Assembly: GCF_022811925.1 (NCBI RefSeq)
Contig: NZ_CP065511.1
Span: forward strand, 2,039,501 to 2,103,500
Direction of reading: 5' to 3'
DNA from: Cytobacillus oceanisediminis
Lineage (GTDB): Bacteria > Bacillota > Bacilli > Bacillales > Cytobacillaceae
DNA: 64,000 nt
Part shown: in pieces, positions 7,893 to 16,702 of the stretch
How the letters are laid out: every line of letters begins with the position of its first letter
Position numbering within the stretch: position 1 is the first letter of the stretch
The notes under the pieces: generated by a model
Database searches by the model: none
Seen by the model: the letters and a program-made list of their open reading frames with translations, nothing else
Told to the model about the DNA's origin: nothing
Translations under genes and position numbers: made by a program

Positions 7893-9245
7893 ATGGCATT
7901 TGAAGGATTGGCCGACCGACTGCAAAATACAATTCAGAAGATCCGCGGAAAAGGCAAAATTAATGAAGCGGATGTAAAAGAAATGATGCGTGAAGTCCGT
8001 CTCGCCCTTTTGGAAGCAGATGTAAACTTCAAAGTCGTCAAAGAGTTTGTCAAGAAAGTCAGCGAACGCGCTGTCGGGCAGGAAGTATTAAAGAGCCTGA
8101 CGCCAGGACAGCAGGTCATTAAGGTTGTTAAAGAAGAATTAACGGAACTGATGGGCGGAGAGCAAAGTAAAATTGCTGTTTCCAATCGCCCTCCGACAGT
8201 CATTATGATGGTCGGTCTTCAGGGTGCCGGTAAAACTACTACAACCGGAAAGCTTGCAAACCTGCTCCGCAAAAAGTATAACCGCAATCCGATGCTGGTT
8301 GCTGCAGATATTTACCGCCCTGCGGCGATTAAACAGCTCGAAACGCTTGGCAAACAGCTGAATATGCCGGTCTTCTCCCTTGGCGATCAAGTCAGTCCTG
8401 TTGAAATTGCAAAACAGGCAATCGCAAAGGCAAAAGAGGATCACCATGATTATGTTCTGATCGATACAGCAGGAAGACTGCATGTGGATGAAGCCTTAAT
8501 GGATGAGCTAAAGCAAATCAAAGAGCTTTCCAATCCAGATGAAATTTTCCTTGTTGTAGACGCCATGACCGGTCAAGATGCGGTTAATGTAGCGCAAAGC
8601 TTCAATGATCTGCTGGGTCTTACTGGGGTTGTCCTGACGAAGCTGGATGGCGATACCCGAGGCGGTGCGGCTCTATCCATTAGATCCGTAACAAACACGC
8701 CGATTAAATTCGTCGGTCTTGGCGAAAAGCTGGATGCGCTTGAAGCGTTCCATCCAGAACGGATGGCATCCCGTATATTAGGTATGGGAGATGTCCTATC
8801 CCTAATTGAAAAAGCACAGGCCAATGTGGATGAAGAAAAGGCAAAAGAGCTTGAGCAGAAGATGCGCACTGCTTCCTTCACATTTGATGATTTTTTGGAT
8901 CAGCTTGGACAGGTTCGGAATATGGGGCCGCTGGATGAGCTTCTGAAAATGATGCCTGGCGCCAACAAAATCAAAGGCTTGAATAATATCCAAATCGACG
9001 AGAAGCAAATCACTCACGTTGAAGCGATTATTAAATCGATGACAAAGGAAGAGAAAACTCATCCGGAAATCATCAATTCAAGCCGCCGCAAACGGATTGC
9101 CAAGGGAAGCGGAAGAACCGTTCCTGAAGTCAACCGTCTGCTGAAGCAATTTGAAGACATGAAAAAGATGATGAAGCAAATGGCTGGCATGCAGCAAAAA
9201 GGCAAGAAAAAAGGCGGATTTAAGCTTCCTTTTAACCCTTTTTAG
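7893..9245 (+). CDS. ffh: Signal recognition particle protein Ffh
   Basis: The SRP54 GTPase that, with the small SRP RNA, targets nascent membrane proteins to FtsY and the SecYEG translocon. The 450 residues show an N domain (about 1-95), a G domain with P-loop GLQGAGKTTT (108-117), DTAGR and TKLDGD motifs, and a Met-rich M domain (about 300-450) ending in a basic GKKKGGFKLPFNPF tail. Length matches B. subtilis Ffh (446). It follows ylxM closely. A structured repeat separates it from rpsP, which has its own promoter. Confidence 0.98.
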   Translation: MAFEGLADRLQNTIQKIRGKGKINEADVKEMMREVRLALLEADVNFKVVKEFVKKVSERAVGQEVLKSLTPGQQVIKVVKEELTELMGGEQSKIAVSNRPPTVIMMVGLQGAGKTTTTGKLANLLRKKYNRNPMLVAADIYRPAAIKQLETLGKQLNMPVFSLGDQVSPVEIAKQAIAKAKEDHHDYVLIDTAGRLHVDEALMDELKQIKELSNPDEIFLVVDAMTGQDAVNVAQSFNDLLGLTGVVLTKLDGDTRGGAALSIRSVTNTPIKFVGLGEKLDALEAFHPERMASRILGMGDVLSLIEKAQANVDEEKAKELEQKMRTASFTFDDFLDQLGQVRNMGPLDELLKMMPGANKIKGLNNIQIDEKQITHVEAIIKSMTKEEKTHPEIINSSRRKRIAKGSGRTVPEVNRLLKQFEDMKKMMKQMAGMQQKGKKKGGFKLPFNPF

Positions 9246-9250
9246 TAATG

Positions 9251-9373
9251 TCTAGCTCCAGCGCCTGCCCCCTCGAGGTCACAAGCCAATCCTCCGAAAA
9301 AGGCAAAGAACGCCTTTTCGAAAGGCTAGTCTTGTGCTTGTCGGGGGTGAGCAAGGCGCTTGCGCTTTTCTAG
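9251..9373. repeat. Dispersed structured repeat, long form, copy 1
   Basis: A 123-base element between ffh and rpsP, from TCTAGCTCCAGCGCCTG to AAGGCGCTTGCGCTTTTCTAG. The outer arm AGCGCCTGCCCCCTCGA pairs imperfectly with TCGGGGGTGAGCAAGGCGCT. An inner arm is bounded by CACAAG and CTTGTG and holds a further hairpin (AAGGC-AAAGAAC-GCCTT). Other copies lie at 46121 and 63754. I recall elements of this kind as common in Bacillaceae; no function is known to me. The run of T at the end is short, so any terminator role for ffh is uncertain. Confidence 0.8.
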
Positions 9374-9410
9374 TCAATTAAGCTTTTCATAAGATGTAAA
9401 GAAAAAAACC

Positions 9411-9440
9411 TTTACAAACTAATTAACTATCTGATATTAT
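9411..9440 (+). promoter_or_regulatory. Sigma-A promoter of rpsP, extended -10 type
   Basis: TTTACA (9411-9416, 5 of 6 matches) lies 18 bases before TATTAT (9435-9440, 5 of 6). A TG one base before the -10 (TGATATTAT) makes it an extended -10 promoter. The rpsP start is 38 bases downstream. Confidence 0.7.
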
Positions 9441-9454
9441 ACTATCTTGTGTGA

Positions 9455-9751
<297 letters not shown>

Positions 9752-9762
9752 TTCACTATAAG

Positions 9763-9993
9763 ATGAAAGAGCTTATCGAAACGATTGTTAAGCCCCTTGT
9801 TGATTTTCCGGAAGATGTTCAAGTGAATGTCCAAGAAGAGGATCAGCGCGTAACCTATCAGCTTTCCGTCAACAAGAATGACATGGGGAAAGTAATTGGG
9901 AAGCAAGGGCGCGTTGCGAAAGCAATACGGACCGTTGTCTATGCAGCAGGTTCATCAGAACAAAAGAAGATCTTTTTAGAGATCATCGAATAA
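9763..9993 (+). CDS. khpA: KH-domain RNA-binding protein KhpA (YlqC)
   Basis: A 76-residue single-KH protein, called YlqC in B. subtilis. In pneumococcus KhpA pairs with KhpB/Jag/EloR to bind RNA and influence cell elongation and division; in Bacillus it is less studied. The KH signature GKVIGKQGRVAKAIRTVV (about residues 47-64) has the GxxG loop. The gene follows rpsP after 11 bases. The bases before its ATG (ATTCACTATAAG) hold no good Shine-Dalgarno, and no other start fits the frame, because a stop codon lies at 9745. Translation probably depends on ribosomes leaving rpsP. Confidence 0.93.
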   Translation: MKELIETIVKPLVDFPEDVQVNVQEEDQRVTYQLSVNKNDMGKVIGKQGRVAKAIRTVVYAAGSSEQKKIFLEIIE

Positions 9994-10020
9994 TTATCCT
10001 GCAATTGAGCAGGTATTACC

Positions 10021-10050
10021 AAAAAAGGAGGGGCTTCCCCTCCTTTTTTT
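10021..10050 (+). terminator. Rho-independent terminator after khpA
   Basis: A 7-bp perfect stem GGAGGGG/CCCCTCC with a 3-base loop (CTT), preceded by six A and followed by seven T. It closes the rpsP-khpA transcript, and the A tract could let it work on the opposite strand too. Confidence 0.92.
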
Positions 10051-10085
10051 ACAATCTAAAAATATAAACATCGCCAACTAAGAAT

Positions 10086-10116
10086 TTGACAGCAGTCAGT
10101 AAAGCCGTTTTTTAAT
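10086..10116 (+). promoter_or_regulatory. Possible promoter of ylqD-rimM-trmD
   Basis: A perfect TTGACA (10086-10091) is followed after 19 bases by TTTAAT (10111-10116). The spacing is long, so this is tentative, but a promoter is expected here because a strong terminator lies just upstream. Confidence 0.35.
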
Positions 10117-10141
10117 CGGATCAATTTGGGAGGCGCTGTAC

Positions 10142-10528
10142 ATGAACATTATTCAATCGGTTACAGTTAAGCAGGTACTGACAGAGAACAGCAAGAAAGA
10201 ACTGCTGGAAGGCTATATGGCCAAAAAAAAGCAGCTGCAGAAAGAAAGTGATCAGCTGAGGTTTGAACTGAAAAAACAGGAAAAAACCAAAAAACTGCAT
10301 CCGGCCAGTCTAAAAAAGCATTTTGAAAAGGAAATTCAAATGAGGCAGGAAAAAGTCCAGCTGCTCGATTTTCAAATAGAACAATTACATATGCTACCAT
10401 TAGGAAGCGAATTAAAAGAAAAAGAAGTCCAGGCGATTATTGAGGTTCAAAAGGGTACCCGCTGGGAAGACATAGAAAAAGGGAAAACCATCATCATAAG
10501 AGATGGAATTGTTGATGAAATACGCTAG
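10142..10528 (+). CDS. ylqD: YlqD family protein, function unknown
   Basis: A 128-residue protein matching B. subtilis YlqD in length, place and N-terminus (MNIIQSVTVKQVLTENSKKE). Residues about 15-90 form a highly charged coiled-coil (K, E, Q, L), followed by a small beta-rich end (GTRWEDIEKGKTIIIRDGIV) that looks like a little barrel. No membrane segment or signal peptide is seen. It has a good ribosome binding site (GGGAGGCG) and lies 12 bases before rimM, always next to ribosome maturation genes in Bacillus. That context hints at an RNA or ribosome link, but no function is established. Confidence 0.88.
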   Translation: MNIIQSVTVKQVLTENSKKELLEGYMAKKKQLQKESDQLRFELKKQEKTKKLHPASLKKHFEKEIQMRQEKVQLLDFQIEQLHMLPLGSELKEKEVQAIIEVQKGTRWEDIEKGKTIIIRDGIVDEIR

Positions 10529-10540
10529 AGGTGATAGTAC

Positions 10541-11062
10541 ATGCAGAAATGGTTCAACGTAGGAAAAATCGTGAACACTCATGGCATTAAAGGGGAAGCG
10601 AGAGTCATTTCCAAAACAGACTTTGCAGAAGAAAGGTATAAGCCGGGAAATAAACTTTATTTGTTCATGCCTGACGCAAAAGGTGATCCAATTGAGCTGA
10701 CAGTGAAAACTCACCGTAGCCATAAATCATTCGATCTGCTTACCTTTGAAGGATACGAAAATATTAATGCAATTGAAAAAATGAAGGGCGGCATCCTGAA
10801 AATTTCAGAAGATCAGTTAGGCGATCTTGAAGAAGATGAATTTTACTACCATGAAATCATAGGGTGTACTGTTGAAACACTTGATGGAGCGGAAGTAGGT
10901 AAAATCAAGGAAATTCTTTCTCCTGGAGCAAATGATGTATGGGTAATCAAAGCAAAAGGCGGGAAGGAAATCCTGATCCCGTATATTGAAGATGTTGTTA
11001 AGGAAGTTAATGTGGAAGACAAACTTGTGAAAATTAATGCGATAGAAGGATTGCTTTCATGA
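10541..11062 (+). CDS. rimM: 16S rRNA processing protein RimM
   Basis: RimM, 173 residues, binds ribosomal protein S19 and helps mature the 30S head. The N-terminal beta-barrel begins [19 protein letters not shown] (about residues 3-21), and the C-terminal PRC-barrel carries [21 protein letters not shown] and the conserved NDVWVIK. Length matches B. subtilis RimM (174). GAGGTGAT lies upstream of the ATG, and the stop overlaps the trmD start (ATGATG). Confidence 0.97.
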   Translation: MQKWFNVGKIVNTHGIKGEARVISKTDFAEERYKPGNKLYLFMPDAKGDPIELTVKTHRSHKSFDLLTFEGYENINAIEKMKGGILKISEDQLGDLEEDEFYYHEIIGCTVETLDGAEVGKIKEILSPGANDVWVIKAKGGKEILIPYIEDVVKEVNVEDKLVKINAIEGLLS

Positions 11063-11799
11063 TGAATATTGATGTGCTCACGTTGTTTCCTGAAATGTTT
11101 GAAGGAGTTTTTGGGCATTCCATTTTAAAAAAAGCGGCTGAAAATGAAGCAGTGAAATATAATGTGGTCAACTTTAGGGAATATGCCGATAATAAGCACA
11201 AAACCGTAGATGATTATCCATATGGCGGAGGGGCGGGAATGGTTTTAAAACCGCAGCCCATATTTGATGCTGTAGATGATCTTCGCAGTAAAAGCGGGGC
11301 ATCTCCGAGGGTTATTCTTCTGTGTCCTCAAGGAGAACGCTTTACACAGAAGAAAGCTGAAGAGCTTGCAGAAATGGATCACCTGATTTTTGTTTGCGGC
11401 CATTACGAGGGGTATGATGAAAGAATTCGGGAACATGTTGTAACCGATGAAATTTCAATTGGAGATTTTGTGTTGACTGGAGGAGAGCTCGGAGCCATGG
11501 TCGTAATCGATAGTGTTGTCCGATTGCTTCCTGGTGTGTTAGGCAACGAAGAATCACACATGAAAGACTCTTTCAGCACAGGTTTTCTTGAACACCCTCA
11601 TTATACCCGTCCGGCGGATTTCAGGGGAATTAAAGTGCCGGATGTCCTTATGTCAGGTAATCATCGCCTTGTCGAAGAGTGGCGAGCCAAAGAATCCTTG
11701 AGAAGGACGTATGTAAGGCGTCCTGATCTTCTTGAGGATGCAGAATTAACAAAAGAACAGCAAAAATGGCTAGAAGAAATAAAAAAAGAAGATAAATAA
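11059..11799 (+). CDS. trmD: tRNA (guanine37-N1)-methyltransferase TrmD
   Basis: TrmD methylates G37 of tRNAs reading CNN and CGG codons using S-adenosylmethionine, preventing frameshifting. It is a SPOUT (trefoil-knot) enzyme: the signatures [28 protein letters not shown] and [18 protein letters not shown] are all present. There are two adjacent starts, ATG 11059 and ATG 11062; the first is better spaced from GAAGGA (11045-11050), and both overlap the rimM stop. Full length is 246 residues, as in B. subtilis (243). Confidence 0.98.
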   Translation: MMNIDVLTLFPEMFEGVFGHSILKKAAENEAVKYNVVNFREYADNKHKTVDDYPYGGGAGMVLKPQPIFDAVDDLRSKSGASPRVILLCPQGERFTQKKAEELAEMDHLIFVCGHYEGYDERIREHVVTDEISIGDFVLTGGELGAMVVIDSVVRLLPGVLGNEESHMKDSFSTGFLEHPHYTRPADFRGIKVPDVLMSGNHRLVEEWRAKESLRRTYVRRPDLLEDAELTKEQQKWLEEIKKEDK

Positions 11800-11801
11800 C
11801 A

Positions 11802-11830
11802 TTGAAGTTGCCGTCCAAGTATGGTATGAT
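11802..11830 (+). promoter_or_regulatory. Sigma-A promoter of rplS
   Basis: TTGAAG (11802-11807, 4 of 6 matches) and TATGAT (11825-11830, 5 of 6) are separated by exactly 17 bases, directly after the trmD stop. This gives rplS a transcript of its own with a leader of about 100 bases. Confidence 0.7.
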
Positions 11831-11836
11831 ACTTTT

Positions 11837-11936
11837 TGTGACTTAGGCTGAACTTGTTCAGTTTACGTCTGATAAAGATGTTCCGCTGCAAACATATAGG
11901 TTGTGCAAGAGCGTCTGCTGAGAGGAGTTGAAAACG
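11837..11936 (+). ncRNA. Candidate L19 autoregulatory leader of rplS
   Basis: A leader of about 100 bases lies between the rplS promoter and start codon. It can form a small stem CTGAAC-TTG-TTCAG at about 11847-11860 and further pairings up to the ribosome binding site. An L19 leader is a known structured RNA class before rplS in Bacillus; I assign it from position and length, not from a checked match to the motif. Confidence 0.4.
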
Positions 11937-12281
11937 ATGCAAAAATTAATTGAAGAAATCACAAAAGAACAGCTTCGTACAGACCTTCCGTCTTTCCGTC
12001 CTGGTGATACTGTACGTGTACACGTAAGTATTGTTGAGGGAACTCGTGAGCGTGTACAGGTATACGAAGGTGTTGTGATTAAGCGTCGTGGTGGTGGAAT
12101 CAGCGAAACTTTCACAGTTCGTAAGATTTCTTACGGTGTAGGCGTTGAGCGTACATTCCCTGTACACACACCTAAGATTGCGAAGCTTGAAGTTATCCGC
12201 CGCGGTAAAGTCCGCCGTGCGAAACTTTACTACCTGCGTAACCTTCGCGGTAAAAAAGCTCGTATCAAAGAAATTCGATAA
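11937..12281 (+). CDS. rplS: 50S ribosomal protein L19
   Basis: Ribosomal protein bL19, 114 residues, located at the 30S-50S interface. The signatures [20 protein letters not shown] and [13 protein letters not shown] are typical. I chose ATG 11937 because GAGGAG (11922-11927) lies 9 bases before it; an in-frame TTG at 11928 directly abuts that site. It sits between its own promoter and a terminator at 12291-12320, so it is probably monocistronic. Codon use is biased to the preferred CGT and GGT codons expected of a highly expressed gene. Confidence 0.98.
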   Translation: MQKLIEEITKEQLRTDLPSFRPGDTVRVHVSIVEGTRERVQVYEGVVIKRRGGGISETFTVRKISYGVGVERTFPVHTPKIAKLEVIRRGKVRRAKLYYLRNLRGKKARIKEIR

Positions 12282-12287
12282 TAAAGA

Positions 12288-12324
12288 AAAGAAGGAGCTT
12301 GTTAATCAAGCTCCTTTTTCTTTC
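12288..12324 (+). terminator. Rho-independent terminator after rplS
   Basis: Stem GAAGGAGCTTG (12291-12301) and CAAGCTCC plus T/C run (12307-12320) with loop TTAAT, an A-rich left flank and a TTTTTCTTTC tail. Confidence 0.9.
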
Positions 12325-12496
12325 ATGCAACAGCAGAATGCAAATAATATTACATAAATGTTAAATAATATATAAATAAGATTCCCATCGTGTTTATTAA
12401 GATGAATTTTTGTACAATAAAACAATAGAAATCACTTACTGCGGTACAAGCAGGGATATAAGCATAATTTTTGACGGAAGAATGGTGGGGAAGGCT

Positions 12497-13048
12497 ATGG
12501 CAAAAAAGAAAAATGAATTGTGGGAATGGACAAAAGCTCTTGTAATCGCAGTCCTGTTAGCGGCAGTCATCAGATATTTTTTATTTGCGCCGATTGTGGT
12601 TGACGGCTTGTCCATGATGCCAACATTGCATGATCAGGATCGAATGATTGTTAATAAGTTCAGTTATAAGATTGGAGAGCCGGAGCGCTTCGACATCATT
12701 GTTTTCCATGCACCGGAAAACAAAGATTACATCAAAAGGGTAATAGGTCTTCCTGGAGATAAGATTGAATATAAAGATGATACTCTTTATGTTAATGGAA
12801 AAGCTTATGAAGAGCCATACCTGGATGAATATAAGAAGCAGGTAATCGATGGTCCGCTGACGGAGCCGTTTACTTTAAAAGAAAAGATAGGACAGGAAAC
12901 AGTGCCAGAAGGCCACTTATTTGTAATGGGTGACAACCGCCGCTTCAGCAAGGACAGCCGTCACATTGGCCCTGTTGCAATGGAAGAAGTACTGGGCGAT
13001 GCCGGAGTAATATACTGGCCTATAGAGGACATTCGCATCGTTGATTGA
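12497..13048 (+). CDS. lepB: Type I signal peptidase
   Basis: A 183-residue Sip/LepB-type signal peptidase that removes signal peptides from exported proteins on the outer face of the membrane. One N-terminal membrane segment (about residues 14-31) precedes the catalytic Ser39 in DGLSMMPTL. The general base Lys80 lies in [13 protein letters not shown], and the box [14 protein letters not shown] is present. ATG 12497 fits best, with GGGGAAGG just upstream; ATG 12482 and a frame open to 12410 have weaker sites. B. subtilis has no sip gene between rplS and rbgA, but I recall this arrangement in other Bacillaceae. Confidence 0.95.
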   Translation: MAKKKNELWEWTKALVIAVLLAAVIRYFLFAPIVVDGLSMMPTLHDQDRMIVNKFSYKIGEPERFDIIVFHAPENKDYIKRVIGLPGDKIEYKDDTLYVNGKAYEEPYLDEYKKQVIDGPLTEPFTLKEKIGQETVPEGHLFVMGDNRRFSKDSRHIGPVAMEEVLGDAGVIYWPIEDIRIVD

Positions 13049-13092
13049 TGATTCTTTGTTTTATAAATACATATCGGATGGAGGTGCCAGCT

Positions 13093-13965
13093 TTGACGAT
13101 CCAGTGGTTTCCCGGTCATATGGCAAAAGCCCGCAGGCAGGTTACAGAAAAATTAAAACTGGTCGATATCATCTTTGAGCTCGTTGATGCAAGGATCCCT
13201 TATTCATCACGAAATCCGATGATCGATGAAATTATTCAGCACAAACCCCGGCTTGTTTTATTGAATAAAGCTGACATGGCTGATAAAGAAGCGACAAAAA
13301 AGTGGATCAAACATTTTGAAGATAAGGGCATAAGGGCTCTTGCGATAAACTCACAGGCGGGACAAGGCATGAAGGAAATCGTCTCCGCGTCTCAGGGGAT
13401 TTTGCAGGAAAAGTTCGATCGTATGAAAGCGAAGGGTGTCAAGCCTAGAGCAATCCGGGCCATGATTGTAGGTATTCCAAACGCTGGAAAGTCCACCCTT
13501 ATCAATCGCCTGGCCAAAAAGAATATAGCCAGGACAGGAAATACTCCCGGCGTTACGAAAGCCCAGCAATGGATAAAGGTAGGGAAAGAGCTGGAGCTTC
13601 TCGATACCCCTGGGATCCTATGGCCAAAATTTGAAGATCAGGAAGTAGGTCTTAAGCTTGCTCTGACTGGAGCAATAAAAGATACTATATTAAATCTTCA
13701 GGATGTTGCAGTATATGCCCTGCGCTTTCTCGGCGATAAATATCCAGATCGCCTGAATGGGCGATATCAGCTTGATGAAATCCCGGAAGATATTGTTGAA
13801 GTGTTTGATAAAATTGGCAGGCTGCGCGGCTGTCTGATGGGCGGCGGCGAAATTGATTATGATAAGGTAACAGAGCTGGTAATCAGAGAATTCCGTTCTG
13901 AAAAATTGGGGCCAATCACTTTGGAACTGCCTGAAGAGATGGCAGTTCGGAGTGAAGCTGAATAA
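13093..13965 (+). CDS. rbgA: Ribosome biogenesis GTPase RbgA (YlqF)
   Basis: RbgA is an essential GTPase for late 50S assembly (uL16 incorporation). The 290 residues show the circularly permuted GTPase order: G4 NKAD (58-61), then G1 GIPNAGKS (127-134), then G3 DTPG (171-174), followed by a helical C-terminal RNA-binding domain. The start is TTG 13093, 6 bases after GGAGGTG, giving the family N-terminus [16 protein letters not shown]. The frame is open upstream to 13045 inside the signal peptidase end, but nothing there is conserved. Confidence 0.96.
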   Translation: MTIQWFPGHMAKARRQVTEKLKLVDIIFELVDARIPYSSRNPMIDEIIQHKPRLVLLNKADMADKEATKKWIKHFEDKGIRALAINSQAGQGMKEIVSASQGILQEKFDRMKAKGVKPRAIRAMIVGIPNAGKSTLINRLAKKNIARTGNTPGVTKAQQWIKVGKELELLDTPGILWPKFEDQEVGLKLALTGAIKDTILNLQDVAVYALRFLGDKYPDRLNGRYQLDEIPEDIVEVFDKIGRLRGCLMGGGEIDYDKVTELVIREFRSEKLGPITLELPEEMAVRSEAE

Positions 13966-13973
13966 TTTAGATG

Positions 13974-14008
13974 AAGACCTTCTGTCCACAGGAGGCCTTT
14001 ATTTTTTT
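13974..14008 (+). terminator. Rho-independent terminator after rbgA
   Basis: An imperfect stem AAGACCTTCTG/CAGGAGGCCTT with a tight TCCA loop, followed by TTATTTTTTT. One internal mismatch and one G-U pair are present. Confidence 0.7.
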
Positions 14009-14051
14009 GAAAAAATGCCGATACATACATTAAATTGAAAAGGAGATGGCC

Positions 14052-14831
14052 ATGGCAAAGTTAACCATTCGCCAAATAGAAGAAAAGATCAAAACAATTA
14101 AGGTAGAGGATGACCCTTTCCTTCACTCTATAAAACATGATGACAGAAAAGGCGTACAGCAGCTTTTAGCAAAATGGCATTCCCGAAAGCTGCAGCAAAA
14201 GAAGATAATTGAAAAGCATAAAGAAATGACCCAGTATGAAGTTCGGTACAGGAGCCAGGGTTTTCAGTTTATTGCCGGAATAGATGAAGTAGGCAGGGGG
14301 CCTCTTGCAGGGCCAGTGGTAGCTGCAGCAGTTATTTTGCCTGAAGACTTCTGCCTGCCGGGTTTAGATGATTCAAAAAAGGTGCCTGAGAACAAAAGAG
14401 GAGAATTTTTTGAGATAATTAAGGCTAAGGCTGAGGCATTCAGCGTTGGAATCATTGAGCCTGAAGAAATCGACCGCATCAATATATTTGAAGCGACAAA
14501 AAAGGCAATGTTATCAGCAATTGAAGGGCTGAACCCAAAACCAGACTTCCTGCTTGTAGATGCCGTCAAACTTTTAACTCCATACCCAATGGAAGCAATC
14601 ATTAAGGGAGATGGCAAAAGCATATCGATTGCTGCAGCCTCAATCATAGCTAAAGTCACGAGAGACAGAATGATGGCTGAAATAGGTACAGAGTTTCCCC
14701 AGTATGGATTCGAGAAAAATATGGGCTATGGGACGAAGGAGCATCTTGAAGCCATCACACTTCATGGAATTTCTCCTTATCATCGAAAGAGCTTTGCGCC
14801 AATAAAAGATCTTATTAGTGAAATAGAATAG
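14052..14831 (+). CDS. rnhB: Ribonuclease HII
   Basis: RNase HII cleaves the RNA strand of RNA-DNA hybrids and removes single ribonucleotides from DNA. The 259 residues carry a basic N-terminal extension (about 1-70, typical of Bacillus RnhB) and the catalytic core with DEVGRGPLAGPVVAAAVILP (D78, E79), LLVDAVKL and KVTRDRMM. ATG 14052 has GGAG 6 bases upstream; the in-frame ATG at 14046 directly abuts that site. It is followed after 11 bases by ylqG, as in B. subtilis. Confidence 0.97.
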   Translation: MAKLTIRQIEEKIKTIKVEDDPFLHSIKHDDRKGVQQLLAKWHSRKLQQKKIIEKHKEMTQYEVRYRSQGFQFIAGIDEVGRGPLAGPVVAAAVILPEDFCLPGLDDSKKVPENKRGEFFEIIKAKAEAFSVGIIEPEEIDRINIFEATKKAMLSAIEGLNPKPDFLLVDAVKLLTPYPMEAIIKGDGKSISIAAASIIAKVTRDRMMAEIGTEFPQYGFEKNMGYGTKEHLEAITLHGISPYHRKSFAPIKDLISEIE

Positions 14832-14842
14832 AAGGTGAAGGC

Positions 14843-16702
14843 ATGAAGCCGTCTGATATTATCCAAAGAATCATAAGGAATGACCAGAACAATGCAGTAA
14901 AAACAGCTGCATTTAGACCTGGGCAAATTGTCAGCGGAAAAATAGTAAAGCTATTTCCGAACCAGACGGCAGAGGTGCAAATCGGGTCTCATAAAGCGAT
15001 TGCGCAGCTTGAAACCCCTTTGTCAGCCAACAGCAGATATTGGTTTAAAGTTGAGCCAGGTGAGGGAATGCTGCGCTTAAAGGTAATGGAGTCAGCAAAC
15101 AGACCAGGTGCGGCAGCTCCGGCTGAAAGCCTTCTAAGCCAGCTGGGAATGCAGTTATCCAGAGAAAATAAAATGCTTATTCAATTTTTTCTTAAAGAAC
15201 AGCTTCCAATAACAGGTGAAACATTAAAAATGGCATCTGAATGGATCAAGGAAAGCCAATCTGCTGAAGATGGCCTGAGGACAGTAAAAGAGCTGATTAT
15301 TAGGCAGCTTCCTTTATCAAAGGATATTTTTACAGCGCTATCCTCAGTCTTGCATGGGGACTCTCTTTCTTCGCTTATGGGAGAATTACAGGAGGAGTTA
15401 AAGGGTGCTGATTTATCATTCAAAGGGCAGCAAATATATTCGCTCCTTGGGGATCTGACAAAGACTTCAAGAGAAAAACTAGGCCAGCAGGCTATATTCA
15501 GATTGTTTTCTGAGTGGCTGAATACAAAAAACCAGGCAAGTTCAAACACTGCTTTCCAGCTCCTGAAAGTATTGGGGCTGATGCCGGGTGAAGCGGATGA
15601 GGATACGGCTCTAAAGCAGCTTACGGAAGGAAGCATCCAAAATAAACCGATTAGTCATGTCCTGACAGAACTTCTGAAAGCAAATGAATCCGGAAACAGG
15701 CAGGAATTTATATTGAACTTGGCCAAGCTTAATGGGTTTATTTCACAAAGATCGGAAAGCAGTGGACAAGCTCAAACATTAGAAACCTTATTCAATGATA
15801 TTCGAAATGGAAAGATTTCTTTTCCTGCAGAAAAGAATTTGCTTAACACCCTTTTCAAATCAGCTCTTTCTCACACATTAAATGCTGATTTGGGCCAATT
15901 ATTGTCAGATGCACCTGGGTTAAAGCAGGCTGCTGTTCAGGCGGGGAGATTACTGGCCGGTGAGAAGCCTTCGGCAGCAGCGGCTCTCACACTGCAGGAA
16001 AAGACAATGCTGGAAGAACTGAAAAATAGCCTGCGAACAGAGTTGAATTTTACATATGACCAGCGGAATATTCATAGTGAATTAAAGAGAATAATCAGAA
16101 CATTGGGGCTTTCTCATGAACATGACATTCTAAATTTATTAAAACATCACGATGAGGGAGCAGCCGAAAAGCTGGACACCCTTAAACCGCTCCTAATGGG
16201 CCTCTTAAATGAAGAAACTTCACATTCAGCTAAAGATGCAGCCGAACGGCTACTGCATAAATTAACCGGCTTTCAGGCTCTCTCACAGGAATCCGGTCCA
16301 TTGCAGCACTATATCTTTCAGCTGCCGGTTTCCTTATGGGGGAAGATCTCCGATTTGACAATGCAGTGGAGCGGCCGGAAAACGGAAGCGGGAAAAATTG
16401 ATCCCAGCCATTGCCGGGTTATATTTTATTTGAATTTGGAACATCTGAATGAAACGGTTGTCGATCTTCAAGTCCAAAACAGAATCATAAATATTTCAGT
16501 TATTAATGAGCACAAAGAAATAAAGACCTTAACAGCTTTATTTGCCGCTGACTTAAAAGAAAATCTTTTAAAATTAAATTATAAGCTGTCCTCAGTTTCC
16601 TTCCAAAAGCCGGAGTCTGCGGGAGATTCACTTTTGGCAAGAGAAACAATGACATCGATTGTGCAATCAAATCAATTCAGCGGAGTAGACATAAGGATAT
16701 GA
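14843..16702 (+). CDS. ylqG: YlqG-like protein with a FliK C-terminal-like region
   Basis: A 619-residue protein in the place of B. subtilis ylqG, function unknown. The first 75 residues look like a small beta-domain (RPGQIVSGKIVKLFPNQTAEVQIGSHKAIAQ in two parts), followed by long helical, low-conservation sequence. The last 95 residues (about 520-615, with FYLNLEHLNETVVDLQVQN and later LLKLNYKLSSVSFQ) resemble the hook-length-control domain of FliK, whose classical signature 'LxPxxLGxVxVxL' is partly replaced. The 3' end overlaps ylqH by 4 bases. Since ylqH resembles the FlhB C-terminus, the natural FliK partner, I infer a paralogous switch pair; this needs a profile search. Confidence 0.82.
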   Translation: MKPSDIIQRIIRNDQNNAVKTAAFRPGQIVSGKIVKLFPNQTAEVQIGSHKAIAQLETPLSANSRYWFKVEPGEGMLRLKVMESANRPGAAAPAESLLSQLGMQLSRENKMLIQFFLKEQLPITGETLKMASEWIKESQSAEDGLRTVKELIIRQLPLSKDIFTALSSVLHGDSLSSLMGELQEELKGADLSFKGQQIYSLLGDLTKTSREKLGQQAIFRLFSEWLNTKNQASSNTAFQLLKVLGLMPGEADEDTALKQLTEGSIQNKPISHVLTELLKANESGNRQEFILNLAKLNGFISQRSESSGQAQTLETLFNDIRNGKISFPAEKNLLNTLFKSALSHTLNADLGQLLSDAPGLKQAAVQAGRLLAGEKPSAAAALTLQEKTMLEELKNSLRTELNFTYDQRNIHSELKRIIRTLGLSHEHDILNLLKHHDEGAAEKLDTLKPLLMGLLNEETSHSAKDAAERLLHKLTGFQALSQESGPLQHYIFQLPVSLWGKISDLTMQWSGRKTEAGKIDPSHCRVIFYLNLEHLNETVVDLQVQNRIINISVINEHKEIKTLTALFAADLKENLLKLNYKLSSVSFQKPESAGDSLLARETMTSIVQSNQFSGVDIRI

